From the NCBI GenBank assembly GCA_040391535.1, contig JBEBXQ010000005.1:1-64000 (forward strand): DNA of 64,000 nt, read 5' to 3'. The notes under the pieces are model-generated. The model was given only the letters and a program-made list of their open reading frames with translations, had not been told where the DNA came from and ran no database searches. This document shows positions 1 through 9,558 of the stretch, in pieces. The first letter of the stretch is position 1; the number at the start of each line of letters is the position of its first letter. A program made the position numbers and the translations under genes. Source of the DNA: JBEBXQ01 sp040391535 (lineage in GTDB: Bacteria; Bacteroidota; Bacteroidia; Cytophagales; Spirosomataceae).

Positions 1-32
1 CGGATATTAACAAAAAGCCAGTTATGGACTGA

Positions 33-848
33 TTAGAAAAATGCTGAAATTTCAACCTCGGTTCCTTCCCGTAATAACCCGGCCCTGCGGATCAGCAGGT
101 TCTGTCCGAACATAACTTTGTGGCCGGTTTTTCGGTAGTTAGCTAATGTTTTAAGTACTTCTGTACCTTTTTCTCCCGTTTGAGGGTCAATATTTACCAT
201 TACACATCTTGCACACGGTTTCGCTTGTGTAAGGTGTATCGCGCCGTCAATAATAAGATGTTTCCAGTGATCTTCAGCAAATGGTGTTCCGCCTTTGATA
301 ACCAGATTGGGGCGAAACCGTTGCATGCTTACATTCTGTTCAAGGCGCGTGTTCAGATCGTCAAGGGAAGACTGGCCGATCAGCATTAACGGATATCCGT
401 CTGCGAAGTGAACAATTTCACCGTGGGAGGCATATTTCGGATTAACCAGCCGCCGGGTTTCATCAGGCATAAAAACCAGCTTTACCTCAAAGCCAAGGTG
501 ATCACTGAGCCATTGGTCAATTGCTTCAGAAACTTTTACAGCCTGCATGGTATCATTCCAGACAGTGACGTTGCAGATTTCTTCGGTCTGTGGCTGAAAA
601 GGGATGATACAGGTATTCCCACGGTTACCTGCCGGATTGATGATGAATTCATCATCACCAGTCCGTATCTCCAGTTGCGATAATTGGGGAAATTGTCGTT
701 GAGAAATAAACATCCCTGAAGCATCCGTTATCATCCATCGACGGTCGAGTGCAATACCTCTGTCAGTCAGCTCTGCTTCTTTGAGCCTGATACCCGGCAG
801 TGACTTGACAGGGTAAATCCATATTTCGGAGAGTGTTAGCTGCGTCAT
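33..848 (-). CDS. MOSC domain-containing protein (YcbX/mARC-like)
   Basis: Probable molybdenum-cofactor sulfurase C-terminal (MOSC) family oxidoreductase. The first ~120 residues look like the MOSC N-terminal beta-barrel domain (IYPVKS at residues 11-16, a typical opening). The MOSC domain follows, with RFRPNL at 178-183 and KPCARC at 210-215; the cysteine of this last motif is the expected Mo ligand in the YcbX/mARC group. Length (271 aa) is normal for YcbX-like proteins without a ferredoxin tail, so electrons would come from a separate reductase. The start codon lies 1 nt after the tsaD stop, so the two genes are probably co-transcribed. The physiological substrate is unknown; reduction of N-hydroxylated compounds is known for relatives and only inferred here. 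Confidence 0.88.
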   Translation of the reverse strand: MTQLTLSEIWIYPVKSLPGIRLKEAELTDRGIALDRRWMITDASGMFISQRQFPQLSQLEIRTGDDEFIINPAGNRGNTCIIPFQPQTEEICNVTVWNDTMQAVKVSEAIDQWLSDHLGFEVKLVFMPDETRRLVNPKYASHGEIVHFADGYPLMLIGQSSLDDLNTRLEQNVSMQRFRPNLVIKGGTPFAEDHWKHLIIDGAIHLTQAKPCARCVMVNIDPQTGEKGTEVLKTLANYRKTGHKVMFGQNLLIRRAGLLREGTEVEISAFF

Positions 849-849
849 A

Positions 850-1848
850 TCAGAAGGTCATACGTGCAAGAGGGCTGACCGACTGATCAGCAAAATCCTG
901 TTTCAGGTATTTAAAATGTGCTGCCATGGCGATCATGGCCGCATTGTCGGTACAGTATTCAAATGCAGGAATATAAACATTCCAGTTAAGTTTTCCGGCG
1001 GTTTCCTGTAAGGTTTTTCTCAATCCCGAATTAGCAGAAACGCCACCTGCTATCGCAATATCCCGGATGTTTGTTGTTTTCGAAGCTTTCTTCAGCTTTT
1101 GCAATAAAATAGTAATCAGCGTATACTGAATGCTGGCGCAGATATCTTCAAGATGATCCTGAATAAATGATGGGTTTTCCTTTACATTCTTCTGAAGAAA
1201 ATAAAGAATCGCTGTTTTTACGCCACTGAAAGAATAGTTCAGTTCCGGGATTTCCGGAATAGGGAAGGTAAAGGCGTTGGGATTGCCTTTTTTCGCATAT
1301 TTATCGATTAATGGCCCTCCTGGATACGGCAGACCCAGTAGCTTGGCTGATTTGTCGAAAGCTTCTCCCACAGCATCGTCGAGGGTTTGTCCCAGGATAA
1401 TCATCTGGTCCGGTGCTTCAACTTTAATGATCTGGGTGTGACCTCCGCTAACCGTCAGGCAAAGAAAAGGGAAGGGGGGCTTCGGGTCTTCAATAAAATG
1501 CGCCAGCACATGGGCATGCATGTGGTGCACGTCAATAAGCGGTATACTAAGAGCAAGCGCCATCGCTTTAGCGAATGAAGTACCTACAAGTAAGGAACCC
1601 AATAATCCCGGCCCTCTGGTAAACCCTATAGCATCCAGGTCTTTTTTTGTTAAATTTGCATCGGATAAAGCCTGGTCAACAACTTTTAGTATGTTTTGCT
1701 GGTGTGCCCGTGATGCAAGTTCGGGAACAACACCACCATATTCACGATGAATCAGTTGGGTTGCAACAACATTAGAATAAATTTTTCCGTTTTTGATAAC
1801 GGCAGCTGATGTGTCGTCACAGGATGATTCAATCGCAAGTATATTCAT
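850..1848 (-). CDS. tsaD: tRNA N6-adenosine threonylcarbamoyltransferase TsaD
   Basis: Transfers the threonylcarbamoyl group to A37 of ANN-decoding tRNAs (t6A synthesis) together with TsaB, TsaE and TsaC. The 332-residue protein starts MNILAIESSCDDTS, the usual TsaD N-terminus. It carries the metal-binding HHMHAH motif at 108-113, the SGGHTQ segment, and a C-terminal DNAAMIA motif supplying the last metal ligand. The ATG at 1848 is clear. It is divergent from tamB with 68 bp between them, and MOSC follows 1 nt downstream. A TAATTTTG -7 element lies just upstream. Essential housekeeping function; identification is secure. Confidence 0.97.
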   Translation of the reverse strand: MNILAIESSCDDTSAAVIKNGKIYSNVVATQLIHREYGGVVPELASRAHQQNILKVVDQALSDANLTKKDLDAIGFTRGPGLLGSLLVGTSFAKAMALALSIPLIDVHHMHAHVLAHFIEDPKPPFPFLCLTVSGGHTQIIKVEAPDQMIILGQTLDDAVGEAFDKSAKLLGLPYPGGPLIDKYAKKGNPNAFTFPIPEIPELNYSFSGVKTAILYFLQKNVKENPSFIQDHLEDICASIQYTLITILLQKLKKASKTTNIRDIAIAGGVSANSGLRKTLQETAGKLNWNVYIPAFEYCTDNAAMIAMAAHFKYLKQDFADQSVSPLARMTF

Positions 1849-1871
1849 AATGTTATTATACAGTTGAGGCG

Positions 1872-1902
1872 CAAAATTACAAAATAACGCGCAGTGCGAA
1901 AA
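1872..1902 (-). promoter_or_regulatory. Candidate Bacteroidota promoter for tsaD
   Basis: On the minus strand TAATTTTG (1879 to 1872) matches the Bacteroidota -7 consensus TAnnTTTG exactly. A TTTT lies at the -33 position with a 19-nt spacer (consensus TTTG). The implied transcription start is ~20 nt before the tsaD ATG. Judged by eye only. Confidence 0.45.
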
Positions 1903-1916
1903 TAAGGTAAAAGACT

Positions 1917-4900
1917 TTGCTAAAGGAAGTACTCAGAAATGTTGGAAACGCAGCTGTTTTGCTGATCATTTTCCTGCTGATCTTTTTTGGAATTGCCACC
2001 ATTGCTCTTCAGTTTTCGGGAGTACAGACTTCCCTTGTCCGAAAATTAACGGCTTCCGTTTCTGAAACGTTAGGGTATCCTGTTGAAATCAGGAAAATCA
2101 ACATAAAATGGTTTGATATTCTCTCACTGGAGAATGTGGTAATAGAAGACGCCAGCCAACGCCGGATGATTGAAGTGGAGCGGCTTGATGTAAACCTTGA
2201 TATAGTAAATATTTTTAAAAATCGTCACGCAGAAATCAGACTGGATGAGGTCACGTTGTATAAACCTGAAGTGAGACTGGTCAAAAACCCGAAAACCGGA
2301 GATCTTAATTTCGATGAATTTGTTGCACGGATCAATGAAATTACCTCCGGTGGTGATACGACCCATTCCGATAATCACATTCCGTTCAGGATTTCCAGAG
2401 CGAGCCTGAGTGAAGGAACCTTTCATTATGATGACCCCCGGGAACCACATTATAAAAGTGAAACCTACTTTGACCATAACCATTTTGTTCTGAAAGGAAT
2501 CTCTGCCGGTCTGACGGATTTTCTGCTGGTAGGTGACACTATTGCTTTTGAAACAAAAGGGTTAACAGCTATAGACCGGCAGACGAACCTGAAAGTAAAG
2601 CATCTTGACACCCGTTTTCTCTTTTGCCAGAAAAAAATGGAACTGGCAGACCTGCAGGCACATATTGGTGATTCTTTTCTTAAAAAGTATATCAGCTTTA
2701 ATTATAACCGGGCCGGTGATTTCTCAGACTTTAACAGCAGAGTCAGAATGACCGCTGATTTTACAGACAGTAAAATTCAGTCTGAGGACCTCGGGTTATT
2801 TCACGAATATCTTCTGACACTTCGTGAAACCTGGCATCTGACGGGGCATTTTGACGGAACTGTAGAAGATTTTATGCTTTCAGGATCTGTTATTGATTTC
2901 GGAAACGGGAGCCGGCTGGTAGGCGATATTGGCTTCAAAGGGTTACCCTATTTTTACAGTTCTACGCTTGATATTAATCTCAACGACACCCATATTGAAA
3001 GTGCCGATCTGGTCCAGTATTATCCGGAAGCATCATTACATAAGCTGTTGGATAAATTGGGTTATCTGCAGCTGACCGGAAGTTATCAGGGAACGGTTAC
3101 AGATTTTGATCTGAATGGAAGCATCAATACCCGCATCGGTGCAATAAGGCCGGATCTTAAATTTCATATTGAAGATAAGTTCAAATCGACTTATAATGGC
3201 AGCCTGCAAACGACCGCTCTGGATCTGGGTATATTGCTTGATAATCCGGAAGTATGGCAGAAGATTGATTTTGAGGGAGAGATTAACGGAGAAGGTTTCG
3301 ATCTGCTGACCTCGTCAGTAAACCTCGATGCCACCATCAGAAATATAGGCTTCAAGCACTATAATTACAGTCCTGTTATGCTGAACGGCAATCTGCAGCA
3401 CTCGTATTTTAATGGCAATGTCAGTATTGCAGATACTAATCTTACACTTGATCTGTCCGGCGAATTTGATCTTCGGAATCCTTTAAACCGGTTTGATGTG
3501 ACGGGATCAATAGGGCAAGCCAAATTACAAACCCTGGGTTTTGCTGATTACCCGGTTTTTCTGAGGACAGATATTGAAGCTCAGGTAGAGGGAAATACAA
3601 TGGATGATCTGAACGGACTGGTGAAACTGAGCCAGCTGACCTTAAACAGAGATGATAATGATCGTCGTTTGGTGGTGGATTCTGTTCTGGTGCATGCCGA
3701 ACGCCGGAATCAGCAGCGGCAGCTCAAACTGATTTCTGATTTTGTCAATATCCGCATGTCAGGGAATTTTGAACTTAGTCAGACGTTTTCTGACCTGTAT
3801 GGTCTTATCAATGAATATAAATTTTATTTCAGTAAAAATGAAGAGGAGCGGAAAGCTTATTATTCAGGAAAAAGCAATTCACTGGCAAGCAGGCCTTATC
3901 TGATTACCTATGAGCTGAAAACGCTGAATATGGAGCCGCTATGGTTGTTTTTTGATCCTCATGTGTATGTTGCTGAAGGAGCTGTCGCCAGCGGAGTTTT
4001 CAGGATGGGCGCTACTGCATTTATGAGTGTGGAAGCAGCGGTGGATTCTGTGGCTTACGGTACTAATAAATTCTATGATATCCGGAGCAATATCAATACC
4101 TCCAAGGCTGCTTTAAGTGATGAGGTGCTGGCCTCCGGTTATGTAGAATCCAAACGCCAGAAACTTAATATGGTTTCGGCAACAGAACAAATGAAACTGG
4201 AAGCTGTATGGGACAAAGACCATATTGATTTTAAAGGAGGGATGCAGCAGTCTGATTCCCGCAATAACGTAATGGTAGCTGGTGAAATGACTTTTCAGAA
4301 AGAAGGGTTTGATCTTCATTTTAAAAATTCAAAGCTGGAAGTACTGGATGAAGTATGGCAGCTTAAGCCCCGGAACCTGGTTTCTTTCAAAGGAGAACTG
4401 ATTGATTTTAAAGATTTTTCCCTGACAAGCGGTAAACAGTATCTGACTGTTGACGGGATTTATTCGGGTAACGGAGAGCAGGACCTGCTACTCTCTGCAG
4501 GTTTTTTCAGGTTAAATACTTTTAATACAATACTCAATACAAAACTGGACGGAATTCTTGACGGCTCTTTGCGCATCAGTAATAAACTGAGATTTGATGA
4601 ATTGAAAAGTGCTTTTGATATTGAAGGCCTGACCATCAATGATTATGAACTGGGTAATTTCAGGGGAACATCAGAATGGGATGAAATATCAAGAAGTTTT
4701 CTGATCAGTGCTGATTTGAAAAAAAACCTCAGAAATTCATTTACACTCACCGGTAACTATTTCCCCGGCAATCCGAAAGAAGCGTTGAAGCTGAAAGCCA
4801 GCTTCGCCGAGACAGAACTGAAGGTTATCGAATCCTTTGTAGGTGGTATCTTTTCAGATGTGTCGGGACAGATAAACGGTCAGCTCAATATCACCGGGGC

Positions 4901-6518
4901 AATGATGAAGCCCCGGATAAGCGGGAAACTGCTGGTAAATCAGGGGCGCCTGAAAGTGGATTATTTGCAGACTTATCTTCAGGTTTCTGATACCATCCGG
5001 GTGACAGAGCAGGAAATTCTTGCCGATCAGATGACTATTACAGACAGTGACGGAAATAAAGCTAAATTGTCAGGAGGCTTTTATCATAAGGATTTCAAAG
5101 ACTTTACGATGAATATGCAGGCGTCTCTGAATAATTTTAAAGTGCTCAATACTACTGATAAAGATAACGACCTGTTTTACGGTACAGCTTACGTAACCGG
5201 TACCGCACGCATGTCCGGGCCCATAGACGATATACTGATTACCTCCAATGTAACCAGTAACAAGGGAACCCGTATTTATATTCCGTTTGACGGAGCTTCT
5301 TCTGTTGAAAAGAAAGACTATATCCGGTTTGTAAGTCAGTTAGCGAAAGAAGACAGTACAGTCAGTGGTAACGGGACAACTTCAGCAGGAAAGTCTGCTA
5401 AGATCAGGATGAATTTTAACTTCAATATTACCTCAGATGCCTATTGTGAAATCCAGCTCGACAGGCAAGCCGGGGATATTATCAAAGCTTACGGAAGCGG
5501 ACTGATCAGTATGAATGTAGATACGGATGGTGAATTTGTGATGAACGGGAATTATAACATAGAGCGGGGCGACTATACGTTTACACTTCAGAATGCATTG
5601 AATAAGAAATTTGATATTAAATCCGGTAGCCGTATTTCGTGGTCAGGAGATCCGTTTGAGGCGATTGTGAATATCAACGCAGGATATACCCAGATGAGCT
5701 CGCTGGCAGGTGCATTGGCTAATTATAACGTAAGCAGTGTTGACGAACAGGGGAGAGATCCGCTGTCGAGACGATATCCGGTAGAGGTGTTGATATCCCT
5801 GTCAGGCCGTTTATTGACCCCGCTGGTTAATTACAGTCTTGAAATAAAGGAAGCACCTGCTTCCGGGAATTATCGCAGTGCGGTAGCAGCATTTGAAAAC
5901 CGTCTGAAGAATGATGAGCAGGAAATGAGCCGGCAGGTAAGCAGTCTGTTGCTTTTTAATCAGCTTTTATCACCTTCTGATATGCTCATGTCATCGGAAG
6001 GTTTTCTGGGAAACAGTGTAAGTGAGCTGATTGCTAACCAGATCAGCAGCTGGGCGTCGGCAGTAGATGAAAATCTGGAAGTGGGGCTAACAGGATTATC
6101 ACTGGATCAGAATGCACTTACAAATCTCCAGCTAAGGTTTTCATACCGATTCTTAAATGACCGGTTCAGAATCACCCGTGACGGAAGATTTACCTATGGT
6201 ACGGCTCAGTACGATGCTGCCAGTCTCATGGGTGAATGGACGCTGGAATACTGGCTGAATTCAAAGGGGACGGTCCGTGGAAAAGTTTATAACAGGAATA
6301 TTCAGAATCCGCTGATACTGAGTAATACGGTAACAACCGGGGGCGTCAGTATGCAGTTCACACATAGTTTTAATCATTTGGGTTTATTCCGGAAAAGGAA
6401 TATCAAAGAAATGAGTAAAGAAAATGCTGATATTCAAAATACTATGCCGTCAGATATTTTGAATGATACAATATATAGAACCGATAGAATTAGATCTATG
6501 CCTTTAGAATTAAAATAA
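1917..6518 (+). CDS. tamB: TamB-family translocation/assembly module protein (DUF490)
   Basis: Very large (1533 aa) inner-membrane-anchored periplasmic protein of the TamB/AsmA-like superfamily. One N-terminal membrane helix (about residues 12-33) is followed by a long run of short beta-strand repeats. The C-terminal ~400 residues have the DUF490/TamB character (segments such as GTARMSGPIDD and a final IS.MQFTHSF beta-strand region). Relatives form a hydrophobic groove between inner and outer membranes, helping outer-membrane protein assembly and/or phospholipid transport. The frame opens with a TTG at 1917; upstream in-frame stops exclude a longer form, and no good ATG exists before the membrane helix. 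Divergent from tsaD, an arrangement I recall as common in Bacteroidota. Confidence 0.88.
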   Translation: MLKEVLRNVGNAAVLLIIFLLIFFGIATIALQFSGVQTSLVRKLTASVSETLGYPVEIRKINIKWFDILSLENVVIEDASQRRMIEVERLDVNLDIVNIFKNRHAEIRLDEVTLYKPEVRLVKNPKTGDLNFDEFVARINEITSGGDTTHSDNHIPFRISRASLSEGTFHYDDPREPHYKSETYFDHNHFVLKGISAGLTDFLLVGDTIAFETKGLTAIDRQTNLKVKHLDTRFLFCQKKMELADLQAHIGDSFLKKYISFNYNRAGDFSDFNSRVRMTADFTDSKIQSEDLGLFHEYLLTLRETWHLTGHFDGTVEDFMLSGSVIDFGNGSRLVGDIGFKGLPYFYSSTLDINLNDTHIESADLVQYYPEASLHKLLDKLGYLQLTGSYQGTVTDFDLNGSINTRIGAIRPDLKFHIEDKFKSTYNGSLQTTALDLGILLDNPEVWQKIDFEGEINGEGFDLLTSSVNLDATIRNIGFKHYNYSPVMLNGNLQHSYFNGNVSIADTNLTLDLSGEFDLRNPLNRFDVTGSIGQAKLQTLGFADYPVFLRTDIEAQVEGNTMDDLNGLVKLSQLTLNRDDNDRRLVVDSVLVHAERRNQQRQLKLISDFVNIRMSGNFELSQTFSDLYGLINEYKFYFSKNEEERKAYYSGKSNSLASRPYLITYELKTLNMEPLWLFFDPHVYVAEGAVASGVFRMGATAFMSVEAAVDSVAYGTNKFYDIRSNINTSKAALSDEVLASGYVESKRQKLNMVSATEQMKLEAVWDKDHIDFKGGMQQSDSRNNVMVAGEMTFQKEGFDLHFKNSKLEVLDEVWQLKPRNLVSFKGELIDFKDFSLTSGKQYLTVDGIYSGNGEQDLLLSAGFFRLNTFNTILNTKLDGILDGSLRISNKLRFDELKSAFDIEGLTINDYELGNFRGTSEWDEISRSFLISADLKKNLRNSFTLTGNYFPGNPKEALKLKASFAETELKVIESFVGGIFSDVSGQINGQLNITGAMMKPRISGKLLVNQGRLKVDYLQTYLQVSDTIRVTEQEILADQMTITDSDGNKAKLSGGFYHKDFKDFTMNMQASLNNFKVLNTTDKDNDLFYGTAYVTGTARMSGPIDDILITSNVTSNKGTRIYIPFDGASSVEKKDYIRFVSQLAKEDSTVSGNGTTSAGKSAKIRMNFNFNITSDAYCEIQLDRQAGDIIKAYGSGLISMNVDTDGEFVMNGNYNIERGDYTFTLQNALNKKFDIKSGSRISWSGDPFEAIVNINAGYTQMSSLAGALANYNVSSVDEQGRDPLSRRYPVEVLISLSGRLLTPLVNYSLEIKEAPASGNYRSAVAAFENRLKNDEQEMSRQVSSLLLFNQLLSPSDMLMSSEGFLGNSVSELIANQISSWASAVDENLEVGLTGLSLDQNALTNLQLRFSYRFLNDRFRITRDGRFTYGTAQYDAASLMGEWTLEYWLNSKGTVRGKVYNRNIQNPLILSNTVTTGGVSMQFTHSFNHLGLFRKRNIKEMSKENADIQNTMPSDILNDTIYRTDRIRSMPLELK

Positions 6519-6620
6519 TTAATTGCATTATTTTGATATTTTAATGTATATACGTTTTGAATATTGCGAAATAATTGATCCCGTATTTGTATTTTAATTT
6601 TCTGACTTTATGAAAAATAC

Positions 6621-6628
6621 TATTTTTG
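6621..6628 (+). promoter_or_regulatory. Candidate -7 element upstream of the sugar transferase gene
   Basis: TATTTTTG matches TAnnTTTG exactly, in the AT-rich 297-bp gap (6519-6815) after tamB. The -33 position reads TTTT. The leader to the ATG at 6816 would be ~180 nt. I see no gene, terminator hairpin or repeat in the rest of this gap. Confidence 0.3.
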
Positions 6629-6815
6629 GTTAGTATTTATTGAAATTTTCCCTTTCCTTTGTAGAATAAATTTTACGGTTATTTCTAATAACATGTCTGA
6701 GTTACACACATCTTATTGAAGATTATTTTCTGATTTATACACTAAATATTTCTCAGGTTTCCCTCTTTAATTGTCTGGATAAAACTTAATGTTTTAGAAG
6801 CTAAGCAGTGAAACT

Positions 6816-8192
6816 ATGCGTTATCGTTATTCAAGATTAATGTTGCCGATTCAGGTTATTGCCGATTTCCTGATGCTCAATATGTCCTTTTTTGCTGCAT
6901 TTTATATGCAGTTCAAAAACCCGGCTGTTTTCGGATCCAGTGAATATCTCATCCTTTTACTGACATTTAATCTGATTTGGATGGCTTCGATTCCTGTCGT
7001 AAACCCTTATCAGATTTCAAGAGTTGTGTTCAATCTGGATAACCTGCTTTCCAAATTTTTCCTTATTGTATTTCTTCATATCTGCATTATCTCTATCGCC
7101 TGGGTAGTGGTAGGGGGGAATGGTTATTCAAGAGCTCATTTATTTCTTACTTACGGATTGTTTCTCATTGCGGGTGTGGTCTGGAGAATCTCCGCACTTG
7201 TGTTCCTGAAGATTTACCGCATGAGTGGCTATAATTACAGAAATTATATTATTGTCGGAAATACCGATGTCACGAAATCCGTGAAAACCTTTTACGAGGC
7301 ACATCCGGAAATGGGATATAGGTTCTTAGGCTTTTTCAGTGAGGCACCCTCAGATAATCCCAATGGGAAGACTTTGTGGGATCTGGAAGATTTTATCCTC
7401 AATAATCATCTTGATTATATTTATTGCAACCTGAGTTCTTTATCGCCTGAAGCGCTGAAAAAAACAATTGAAATATCTGAAAAACTGAAAGTGAAGGTAA
7501 ATCTCATTCTTGATTACCGTGGATTCCTGACAAACAGAGCGGCTATCGAATACCATGATTATATGCCCGTAATCAGCTTGTCGACCAAACCTTTTTCAAA
7601 TATTCAGACAGAGGTTTTCAAGAGAATGTTTGATGTCGGGTTCAGTTTTGTAGCTATAATGCTTTGCCTCCCCATTATGCTGATCATCGCTGTTGCTGTT
7701 AAACTGACCTCAAAGGGGCCTGTGTTCTTTTCGCAGGAAAGATCAGGAAGATGGGGTAAACGTTTTAGGATTTACAAATTCCGCAGTATGTATATAAATA
7801 CAAAAACAGAAGGAAAGCAGCATTCAAGAGGTAAAGGTGATCCGCGGATTACCTCAATAGGGGGCTTTCTCAGACAAACCCGCCTGGATGAACTACCTCA
7901 GTTTTTTAATGTTTTGAAAGGTGATATGTCTATCGTTGGTCCCAGGCCACTGGCACGTTATGACGTGGATATGCTGATGGATAACGCACCGGAGAACTTT
8001 AAGAAAATTCTGACGATAAGACCTGGTATTACTTCTATCGGACAGATAAAAGTAGGCTATGCGGATAACCTGGAGACTTCTGTCAGGAGGATGAAATACG
8101 ATCTGTTGTATATCCGTAATGCCAGCTTAGGTACTGACATCTGGCTGATTTTCCAGACTGTTAAAGTGATGCTGCTGGCCCGGGGCAGATAG
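6816..8192 (+). CDS. Undecaprenyl-phosphate sugar phosphotransferase (WcaJ/WbaP-like)
   Basis: Polyprenyl-phosphate hexose-1-phosphate transferase that starts assembly of an exopolysaccharide or O-antigen repeat unit at the inner membrane. The first ~130 residues hold about four membrane helices. A Rossmann-like central domain follows (YIIVGNTDVTKS), then a fifth hydrophobic segment near residue 270 (KRMFDVGFSFVAIMLCLP) that opens the catalytic bacterial sugar transferase domain. Conserved pieces are GPVFFSQER, YKFRSMY, RLDELPQ and SIVGPRP. Length (458 aa) fits the long family with an N-terminal CoA-binding-like domain. It stands alone here without glycosyltransferases, so the polymer cannot be named. 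It is convergent with the downstream phosphoribosyltransferase. Confidence 0.9.
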   Translation: MRYRYSRLMLPIQVIADFLMLNMSFFAAFYMQFKNPAVFGSSEYLILLLTFNLIWMASIPVVNPYQISRVVFNLDNLLSKFFLIVFLHICIISIAWVVVGGNGYSRAHLFLTYGLFLIAGVVWRISALVFLKIYRMSGYNYRNYIIVGNTDVTKSVKTFYEAHPEMGYRFLGFFSEAPSDNPNGKTLWDLEDFILNNHLDYIYCNLSSLSPEALKKTIEISEKLKVKVNLILDYRGFLTNRAAIEYHDYMPVISLSTKPFSNIQTEVFKRMFDVGFSFVAIMLCLPIMLIIAVAVKLTSKGPVFFSQERSGRWGKRFRIYKFRSMYINTKTEGKQHSRGKGDPRITSIGGFLRQTRLDELPQFFNVLKGDMSIVGPRPLARYDVDMLMDNAPENFKKILTIRPGITSIGQIKVGYADNLETSVRRMKYDLLYIRNASLGTDIWLIFQTVKVMLLARGR

Positions 8193-8234
8193 TTTTATGA
8201 AATCTGTACAGACCATTTCGCAGCACCGTCGGTA

Positions 8235-8759
8235 TTACATCAGATACACACCTTCTTTGTCAGGGTCACTTAACAGTACTCTTACGTGTTCATTGATGGT
8301 TGTACTGAGGGAATAACCTACGAAATCAGGACGGATCGGGAAATGATGATAACTTCTGTCAACCATCACGGCTACCTGAAGCTTCTTTACGGAAATATCC
8401 CTGAAAGAGGTTAACGCATAGAATAAGGTTCTGCCTGTATTCAATACATCATCAGCAACAATCACCACCTTATCTTTTGTATTGACGGCATTGTTGCCTT
8501 CATTTACCCATTCAGGAATTGAAGTTTCTGATAAAACCGGAATTCTTATCAAATGAATCCTGAATCCGGAGATTTCCTTTAATACAGCCGCAATACGCTG
8601 AGCAAAACTCCATCCTTCTCCTCCGTAAATCCCGGCGATGCCAACAATCGTTATTTCCTGTTCGGTAAAGTTTTGTTCATAAATCTCATAGGCAATGCGA
8701 CGTACTTTCTGCTGTACTTCCGTGGTACTTAACAGTTGTTTGGAAATAGCTGTATCCAT
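8235..8759 (-). CDS. Phosphoribosyltransferase family protein (PyrR/HPRT-like)
   Basis: Type I phosphoribosyltransferase. The PRPP-binding motif VVIVADDVLNTGRT is at about residues 98-111, with a flexible-loop region before it and a YSLSTTINEHVRV segment near the C-terminus. At 174 aa it has the length of PyrR or hypoxanthine phosphoribosyltransferase, and the short ending is closer to PyrR-like proteins. Substrate cannot be decided from the sequence: it could be a uracil or purine salvage enzyme, or a regulatory PyrR homologue. It follows the amidotransferase gene at 73 nt on the same strand. That gap contains a TATTTTTA sequence, so it may have its own promoter and not belong to the upstream catabolic block. 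Confidence 0.85.
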   Translation of the reverse strand: MDTAISKQLLSTTEVQQKVRRIAYEIYEQNFTEQEITIVGIAGIYGGEGWSFAQRIAAVLKEISGFRIHLIRIPVLSETSIPEWVNEGNNAVNTKDKVVIVADDVLNTGRTLFYALTSFRDISVKKLQVAVMVDRSYHHFPIRPDFVGYSLSTTINEHVRVLLSDPDKEGVYLM

Positions 8760-8832
8760 TCGGTTTTAACTTCTGATTTGCGGTAAAAATACAAATTTCG
8801 TTACTGAATCGGTCAAAATGTTTAAAGTTACT

Positions 8833-9540
8833 TCAGGATTCCATAAAACGGATGATCCAGCGGGCAGTTAATTCATCTGAAAGAGGATTGTCCGGAATAC
8901 CTGACAGTGCTTTTGCTGCCTTTTCAGTTCCTATCCGTTCTTGTCTGAGGCGGATAAGTTCGGCATCATATTCAGGTGAAAATTCAGGATGTGCCTGAAT
9001 GCCCAATGCCGTAGTGCCTACCTGAAACATACTCACAGGGCAGGTCGGCAATGTAGCAAGCACAACAGAACGCTCCGGTAACTTAACCACCTGATCCTGG
9101 CACATCATCAGTAAGGTAACTTCCTCCTGAAACGGGGTCATCCATTCCTGCTGCTGTACAATTTTAAAAGTATGTGCACCTGTGTTCCATCCGAATTCCA
9201 GCGATTTTTCCACTTTCCCTCCCAATGATTCAGCAAGTAACTGATGCCCGAAGCAGACACCGGTAAATTTGACGGATTTGTGGTACAATTCCTTAATAAA
9301 GCCTTTGATCCGGTGAATCCATTCCTCATCATCATATACAGATGCTTTTGATCCTGTAGCCATATATCCGTCGCATTCTTCTGCGTTTTCAGGGAAATGT
9401 CCGTTTACTACGTCATAGATCCTGAATTCCCAGTGGGGAGCCAGCGGAAGAAATAATGATCTGAACATCTGATCATAATCGCCGTATACCGGTTGTAAAT
9501 CCGGAGCCACATGATCGCATTGCAATAACCCGATTATCAT
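8833..9540 (-). CDS. Class I glutamine amidotransferase-like hydrolase
   Basis: Stand-alone class I glutamine amidotransferase of the GMP-synthase-like group (235 aa). The nucleophile is Cys96 in GVCFGHQ and the catalytic His-x-Glu pair is at 184-186 in QAHPEFSPEY. There is no synthetase domain. Relatives hydrolyse gamma-glutamyl amide bonds. With its place at the end of a ligase-SDR-ALDH series (18 nt after the aldehyde dehydrogenase gene), the likely job is removing glutamate from a gamma-glutamylated product, as PuuD does in E. coli putrescine catabolism. That role is inferred from context; PuuD itself belongs to a different branch of the class I fold. Confidence 0.82.
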   Translation of the reverse strand: MIIGLLQCDHVAPDLQPVYGDYDQMFRSLFLPLAPHWEFRIYDVVNGHFPENAEECDGYMATGSKASVYDDEEWIHRIKGFIKELYHKSVKFTGVCFGHQLLAESLGGKVEKSLEFGWNTGAHTFKIVQQQEWMTPFQEEVTLLMMCQDQVVKLPERSVVLATLPTCPVSMFQVGTTALGIQAHPEFSPEYDAELIRLRQERIGTEKAAKALSGIPDNPLSDELTARWIIRFMES

Positions 9541-9558
9541 GATGAGGAATAGTTTTAA

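Noticed and set aside
180..683. Two plus-strand frames opposite the MOSC gene
   Set aside because: They lie completely inside a convincing MOSC-domain gene on the other strand and have no family-like motifs.
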